From assembly GCA_947487325.1 (NCBI GenBank), contig CANKWG010000020.1, forward strand, positions 1 to 17,343: a stretch of DNA of 17,343 nt, written 5' to 3'. Of this stretch, positions 14,376 to 17,343 are shown piece by piece. The notes under the pieces are model-generated. The model was not told the DNA's origin. It saw only the letters and a program-made list of their open reading frames with translations, and made no database searches. Each line of letters opens with the position of its first letter. Position 1 is the stretch's first letter. Source of the DNA: Oxalobacteraceae bacterium (GTDB taxonomy: Bacteria > Pseudomonadota > Gammaproteobacteria > Burkholderiales > Burkholderiaceae_D). The position numbers and the translations under genes are program-made.

Positions 14376-15139
14376 GCCGGATCGTCATCGGGAATGAACA
14401 CATAGCCCAGTCCCCAGACAGTCTGGATATACCGCGGGCTGGTGGGATCGGGTTCGATCAGCTTACGCAGCCGGGATATCTGCACATCAAGGCTGCGATC
14501 GTAGACTTCATACTCACGTCCACGCGCGAGTTCCATAAGCTTTTCACGCGACAGTGGTTGCCGCGCATGGCGAGCCAGCGTCTTAAGCACCGAGTACTCG
14601 CCACTGGTCAGCGCGATCGCTTTACCGTTCTGTGTCAGTGAGCGTCGTGATAAATCGAAGGTGAAATCACCGAAAACATAGACTTCGGCATGATCCGATG
14701 GCGCGCCCGGCAGTTCTTCTGGCGCGACCCGTCGCAGCACCGCGGCAATACGAGCAAGCAGCTCGCGCGGATTGAAGGGCTTGGGCAGGTAGTCATCTGC
14801 ACCTGTTTCAAGTCCGGCAATACGGTCGGCGTCCTCGCCTTTCGCGGTCAGCATGATGATCGGGGTATTGTCGCCGCCACCACGGAGACGCCCACAGATC
14901 GACATGCCATCTTCGCCGGGTAGCATCAGGTCCAGCACCAACAGGTCGTAGCGTTCGCGTATCCAGAGCCGGTTCATCTCGATTGCGCTGGCGGCGACCG
15001 CGACCGCATAGCCGTTCTCACTCAGGAAGCGCTTGAGCAGGTCGCGTAGGCGCGCATCATCATCCACCACGAGGATTCTTGCCTGGGACCCTGGTTTGCG
15101 CCGGGAGAGGACGATAGGAATGGGGTTTGTCGTGTCCAT
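14372..15139 (-). CDS. ompR: OmpR-type response regulator
   Basis: This is a DNA-binding response regulator paired with the EnvZ-like kinase. The product is 255 aa. The receiver domain spans about residues 20-133, with the acidic pocket VVDDD (25-28), phosphorylated D70 in LVLDLMLPGEDG and K120 in DYLPKPF. The winged-helix output domain spans about 150-250 (FTFDLSRRSLTQ, LTSGEYSVLKTL, YDRSLDVQISRLRKLIE, TVWGLGYVF), very close to OmpR itself. About 17 extra N-terminal residues precede the receiver. It starts at ATG 15139; the 4-base overlap with envZ marks an ompR-envZ operon. A tandem OmpR-like site 52 bases upstream suggests autoregulation. Confidence 0.95.
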   Translation of the reverse strand: MDTTNPIPIVLSRRKPGSQARILVVDDDARLRDLLKRFLSENGYAVAVAASAIEMNRLWIRERYDLLVLDLMLPGEDGMSICGRLRGGGDNTPIIMLTAKGEDADRIAGLETGADDYLPKPFNPRELLARIAAVLRRVAPEELPGAPSDHAEVYVFGDFTFDLSRRSLTQNGKAIALTSGEYSVLKTLARHARQPLSREKLMELARGREYEVYDRSLDVQISRLRKLIEPDPTSPRYIQTVWGLGYVFIPDDDPA

Positions 15140-15190
15140 GGCGCTATGGTAACGTCCTTCCCGAATTTCAATACCTGCGTCCGGGCAGGA

Positions 15191-15210
15191 ATTACAAAGC
15201 TTTACAAAGT
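15191..15210. promoter_or_regulatory. Tandem OmpR-like binding site
   Basis: ATTACAAAGC (15191-15200) is followed directly by TTTACAAAGT (15201-15210): two half-sites with a one-helical-turn period. This fits the OmpR pattern GTTACAnnnnGTTACA, as I recall it, apart from the first base of each half. It lies between divergent ompR and the small secreted-protein gene and could control both. A TACACT at 15250-15255 is a possible -10 for the rightward gene, with no good -35. Confidence 0.45.
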
Positions 15211-15289
15211 TTCCATCGGCCGTTGATCGTTAGGCTGCCGGAACCCACGTACACTGTGGCCTGTGCCAGAAAACGCCCTTATCCTCGTC

Positions 15290-15562
15290 ATGAAATCGTC
15301 TAGCAAACTGCTGCTCCTGCCTGTGCTTGTGTTATTGCACACAAGCGCCGCCGCTGAGGCGCAGGGTAAAGCCGAAAATCGCCCCCGCCATGAAATGGCA
15401 CCGGCTTCTGCGAGTGAGCCACGTCCTCGTAATGATGACACTCGGCAGCGAAACGAGGACGGCGATCGCAGGTCATCGCGTTTGTCGCCGGAAGAACGGA
15501 AAGCCTTGCGGCAGCAGATCAATGAAGCTGGTCAGGATCTTTATCAACCACGGCGCCCTTGA
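15290..15562 (+). CDS. Small secreted/periplasmic protein with a C-terminal LSPEER motif
   Basis: From the ATG at 15290 the product is 90 aa. It begins with a clear signal peptide: MKSSSK, a Leu/Val-rich core, then a probable cleavage site after A22-E23-A24. A GTG at 15263 would add nine residues ahead of the signal peptide and is less likely. The mature part is hydrophilic and rich in Arg, Glu, Asp and Asn, probably disordered, and ends with LSPEERKALRQQINEAG (65-81) in a likely helix. The LSxxER pattern faintly resembles the LTxxQR motif of CpxP/Spy-type periplasmic proteins, but this is only a resemblance. I do not recognise the family. It is divergent from ompR across an OmpR-like site. 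Confidence 0.65.
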   Translation: MKSSSKLLLLPVLVLLHTSAAAEAQGKAENRPRHEMAPASASEPRPRNDDTRQRNEDGDRRSSRLSPEERKALRQQINEAGQDLYQPRRP

Positions 15563-15600
15563 GCACCCCGTCCGGAGCTTTACCCAAACGACGGTTCTGA

Positions 15601-15609
15601 TGGTATACT
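15601..15609 (+). promoter_or_regulatory. Extended -10 promoter of tRNA-Arg
   Basis: TGGTATACT, an extended -10 (TGn plus TATACT at 15604-15609), ends ten bases before the mature tRNA 5' end. A weak -35 TTTACC lies at 15579-15584 with a 19-base spacer. Confidence 0.55.
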
Positions 15610-15619
15610 TCGCGCCTTC

Positions 15620-15696
15620 GCGGCTGTAGCTCAGCTGGATAGAGTACTTGGCTACGAACCAAGGGGTCGTGGGTTCGATTCCTGCCAGCCGCACCA
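15620..15696 (+). tRNA. tRNA-Arg (anticodon ACG)
   Basis: This is a full 77-base cloverleaf. The acceptor stem is GCGGCTG (15620-15626) with CAGCCGC (15686-15692). The D-arm contains AGCTCAGCTGGATAGAG. The anticodon stem is CTTGG/CCAAG around the loop CTACGAA, with ACG at 15654-15656. The T-loop is GGTTCGATTCC. The discriminator is A and CCA is encoded (15694-15696). A34 would be converted to inosine by TadA to read CGU, CGC and CGA. It stands alone, with its own promoter and terminator. No integrase or att-like duplication is seen beside it. Confidence 0.98.
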
Positions 15697-15713
15697 GCAT
15701 TTAGCATCAAAGT

Positions 15714-15751
15714 AACGGCCCAGCGCCAAAAGCGCTGGGCCGTTTCCTTTT
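15714..15751 (+). terminator. Intrinsic terminator after tRNA-Arg
   Basis: A perfect 13-bp stem, AACGGCCCAGCGC (15714-15726) with GCGCTGGGCCGTT (15732-15744), has the loop CAAAA and is followed by TTTCCTTTT. It lies 17 bases after the tRNA and just downstream of the convergent phosphoribosyltransferase gene. With AAC before the stem the minus direction lacks a good T-run, so it mainly serves the tRNA. Confidence 0.9.
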
Positions 15752-15781
15752 GTTGTGCCGGTCAGCGGTTCACACGCAAGA

Positions 15782-16420
15782 CTAGGGCGCCGACAGAATC
15801 CGGATGACATCATCCTCCTCAACCTGCGGAAAATGTCGGTAAAACTGGCCGACACTTCTAAAATTATCCGGCGCCTGCAAACAGATCACCTCATCGGCGA
15901 GTCGTGACACCCTATCCAAGGTTTCTGGCGAAGCCACGGGCACGGCACAGATTAATTTGGCAGGTTTCCGCGCTCGAATCGCGTGCAGTGCTGCGATCAT
16001 GGTTGCACCGGTCGCTATACCATCATCAATGACGATCGTGATCCGTCCTTTGACAGCAGCAGATTTTTTTCCGGATTTGAATCGCATCCGGCGATGTTTC
16101 AGACTATCGAGTTGCCTTTCCTGTTCTTGTTCGAGATAGGAGGGGCTGATACCGGCGCTCTCTGCCTCAGGAGAGATGTACACCCATCCGTTTTCGTCAA
16201 TCGCCCCGATCGCATACTCCGGATCCATCGGTGCGCAGAGTTTGTGCGTGAGCACAATATCCAGTTCGCCATCCAGCAGCGCCGCAATGATGCTGCCCAT
16301 GGGTACTGCACCTCGTGGGATCGCGAGTACCAAGGGATGGCGACCCTTGTATTGGATGAGCTTCTGAGCCAGCATTTCCGCTGCTTGCTCGCGCGATAAA
16401 AAAATCTGCGCATTGTCCAT
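15782..16420 (-). CDS. Phosphoribosyltransferase, COG1926 type
   Basis: From the ATG at 16420 the product is 212 aa. The PRPP-binding loop is VIDDGIATGATM (about 130-141), the hallmark of type I phosphoribosyltransferases. VLAIPRGAVPMG (31-42) and DIVLTHKLCAPMDPEYAIGAI (54-74) match the COG1926 family often found as a free-standing stress-associated enzyme. The substrate base is unknown. The reading frame is open upstream to 16693, but that extension is antisense to the next gene, lacks family features and includes the divergent promoter region, so I reject it. No strong ribosome site precedes the ATG. It is divergent from a BCAM0308-type gene, and both kinds occur in the low-oxygen-activated locus of Burkholderia cenocepacia (from memory). 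Confidence 0.85.
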   Translation of the reverse strand: MDNAQIFLSREQAAEMLAQKLIQYKGRHPLVLAIPRGAVPMGSIIAALLDGELDIVLTHKLCAPMDPEYAIGAIDENGWVYISPEAESAGISPSYLEQEQERQLDSLKHRRMRFKSGKKSAAVKGRITIVIDDGIATGATMIAALHAIRARKPAKLICAVPVASPETLDRVSRLADEVICLQAPDNFRSVGQFYRHFPQVEEDDVIRILSAP

Positions 16421-16508
16421 CGTGTTATTCCATTGATGACTAGCGCGTAAAAAAGCCGCCGCAGATAGATATAGCGACAGCGCTGAACCTTCTCGCAAGT
16501 TAGCAGCC

Positions 16509-16582
16509 CTGATGTACTTGGGTTTGTTTTGAAGCAAAGACCTCGATAGCAGCTTGGATACGCTGTAGGTACTGATGTACTT
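16509..16582 (+). repeat. 11-bp direct repeat in the divergent intergenic region
   Basis: CTGATGTACTT occurs at 16509-16519 and again at 16572-16582, 63 bases apart, in the 183-base gap between the phosphoribosyltransferase and BCAM0308-type genes. The second copy lies 21 bases before the rightward start codon. The gap shows no recognisable gene. It could hold operators for a shared regulator. Confidence 0.5.
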
Positions 16583-16603
16583 CTTCCTATCGGAGATCTT
16601 GTC

Positions 16604-17113
16604 ATGAAAACGCCGCAGGAATCGGCTCCAAGCTTTCATCCAGGGCGTCATCTGGAAATTTTCGATGGCGCAGCCATCGATCCCTATCAGCAACGCGGTA
16701 AATTTGCTGAGCCAACGGTGTGCAGCGATTGCGGTGCGGTTTATCAGAAAGGTCGATGGCAGTGGTCATCTGCACCACTACAAGTACAAGCACATAAGGA
16801 AAGATGTCCTGCCTGTGCCCGTATACGCGAAGACATGCCTGCGGGTTATCTGACGATCAAAGGTGTTTTTGCGAAAGATCATCATGATGAACTGATACAG
16901 CTATTACGCCATCATGAACAGCACGAAAAATCCGAACATCCGTTACAGCGCATCATGCAGATTGACGAGCAGCCGGATGCTTGGGTGATCACCACCACCG
17001 ATATTCATCTGGCGCGCGGATTGGGTGAGGCTCTTGAGCATGCTTATCGTGGCACGCTGCAGTATCACTACAACAAGGATGACTACCTGCTGAGAGTGTC
17101 GTGGGAGCGCTGA
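16604..17113 (+). CDS. BCAM0308-family zinc-ribbon protein
   Basis: The product is 169 aa. Four cysteines form a likely zinc ribbon: C40-x2-C43 (TVCSDCGAVYQKGRW) and C68-x2-C71 (RCPACARIREDMPAG). The order CxxC...CPACxRIxDxxPAG matches proteins annotated as the BCAM0308 family, distantly like the N-terminal domain of NMD3. The C-terminal part (about 80-169) has WVITTTDIHLARGLGEALEHAY and YHYNKDDYLLRVSW, possibly a small alpha/beta domain. The biochemical role is unknown. GGAG at 16592-16595 lies eight bases before the ATG. The divergent partner is a phosphoribosyltransferase. Family assignment is from memory of the motif, so function should be treated as stress-associated at most. Confidence 0.8.
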   Translation: MKTPQESAPSFHPGRHLEIFDGAAIDPYQQRGKFAEPTVCSDCGAVYQKGRWQWSSAPLQVQAHKERCPACARIREDMPAGYLTIKGVFAKDHHDELIQLLRHHEQHEKSEHPLQRIMQIDEQPDAWVITTTDIHLARGLGEALEHAYRGTLQYHYNKDDYLLRVSWER

Positions 17114-17153
17114 GGTGATTCCGTTAAAGGCAAATCGCGATTGACGCGCTGCG

Positions 17154-17343
17154 CTAAAAATCCTGAAATGATGTGGCAAAGGCTGCAGTGAAAGCAGCTA
17201 CTTGTGCACCCGGTAAATGATCGATACCCGCCGCTGCCGGTCGGCCGCTACCGCCAAACAGCGCGCAGAGTACATCGGCGCCATGAAGTCGCTGCATTGG
17301 CGCACGAACGCTGACGGTGTAACCACTCTGTCGATCAGGTGTC
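17154..17343 (-). CDS. DHH/DHHA1-family phosphoesterase-like protein, C-terminal end only
   Basis: The window ends inside this minus-strand gene; 62 C-terminal residues and the stop (TAG, complement of 17154-17156) are present, and its 5' end lies beyond base 17343. The readable part contains GYTVSVRAPM, GADVLCALFGGSGRPAAAGI, then a helix ending in AAFATSFQDF. The order SVRAP...GGxGRxAAAGI...LP is typical of the C-terminal DHHA1 nucleic-acid/substrate-binding domain of DHH phosphoesterases. The catalytic DHH part is outside the window, so activity cannot be judged. Between it and the preceding convergent gene (17114-17153) is only a palindrome, AATCGCGATT, with no convincing terminator. Confidence 0.6.
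   Translation of the reverse strand, partial: TPDRQSGYTVSVRAPMQRLHGADVLCALFGGSGRPAAAGIDHLPGAQVAAFTAAFATSFQDF

Noticed and set aside
15620..15780. tRNA-Arg 3' end as an integration site
   Set aside because: No duplicated tRNA 3' fragment and no integrase or phage gene is present in the window.
16432..16445. TTGAT half of an FNR/Anr site before the phosphoribosyltransferase
   Set aside because: The second half (ATCAA) is absent; only one arm matches, which is expected by chance.
16421..16693. N-terminal extension of the phosphoribosyltransferase to 303 codons
   Set aside because: It would run through the intergenic region and antisense to 90 bases of the BCAM0308-type gene, and the family begins near ATG 16420.
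17133..17142. AATCGCGATT palindrome as a bidirectional terminator
   Set aside because: It has no usable loop and no T-run on either side.

Overview
The window looks like a chromosomal segment of a betaproteobacterium in the Burkholderiales, most like the Oxalobacteraceae. The evidence is the PhaC/PhaR pair next to rimO, a Burkholderia-type SerB, Mfd, IspD and IspF sequences, an adjacent EnvZ/OmpR pair, and a BCAM0308-type protein. GC content, judged by eye, is in the mid-50s percent. I see no insertion sequence, phage gene, CRISPR array or integrase, so this is mostly core genome with two small accessory-looking modules.

Layout: (1) 1-1618 holds the 3' part of a class I polyhydroxyalkanoate synthase gene (phaC), cut just after its catalytic cysteine codon, then the regulator gene phaR. 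(2) 1700-4259 holds rimO (ribosomal protein S12 methylthiotransferase) and a cystathionine beta-lyase-type PLP enzyme. (3) 4246-8998 is a minus-strand run of mfd, serB and a small membrane protein gene; serB appears to carry a one-base frameshift near its 5' end. (4) 9082-10265 is ispD-ispF with a 4-base overlap (MEP isoprenoid pathway). (5) 10266-12965 is a three-gene cluster: a rubredoxin-less rubrerythrin, a GlpC/HdrD-like Fe-S protein and a DUF3501 protein. It starts with a good Fur-box match that overlaps the ispF stop codon, has a leader rich in inverted repeats, and contains a pair of mutually exclusive hairpins between its first two genes. It ends at a strong terminator lying inside the 3' end of the convergent envZ gene. 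(6) 13014-15139 is ompR-envZ on the minus strand with a 4-base overlap. Upstream of ompR is a tandem 10-bp OmpR-like site and a divergent gene for a small secreted protein. (7) 15604-15751 is tRNA-Arg(ACG) with an extended -10 promoter and a strong terminator. (8) 15782-17113 is a divergent pair, a COG1926-type phosphoribosyltransferase and a BCAM0308-family zinc-ribbon protein, two kinds of gene associated in Burkholderia with low-oxygen stress islands. (9) The window ends inside a minus-strand gene with a DHHA1-like C-terminus.

The most promising candidate for an undescribed system is the rubrerythrin / Fe-S protein / DUF3501 cluster. It combines a diiron peroxidase-like protein, a probable electron-transfer protein and a protein of unknown function under apparent iron control, with an RNA structure that could set unequal expression of its genes. 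Its function is inferred only.
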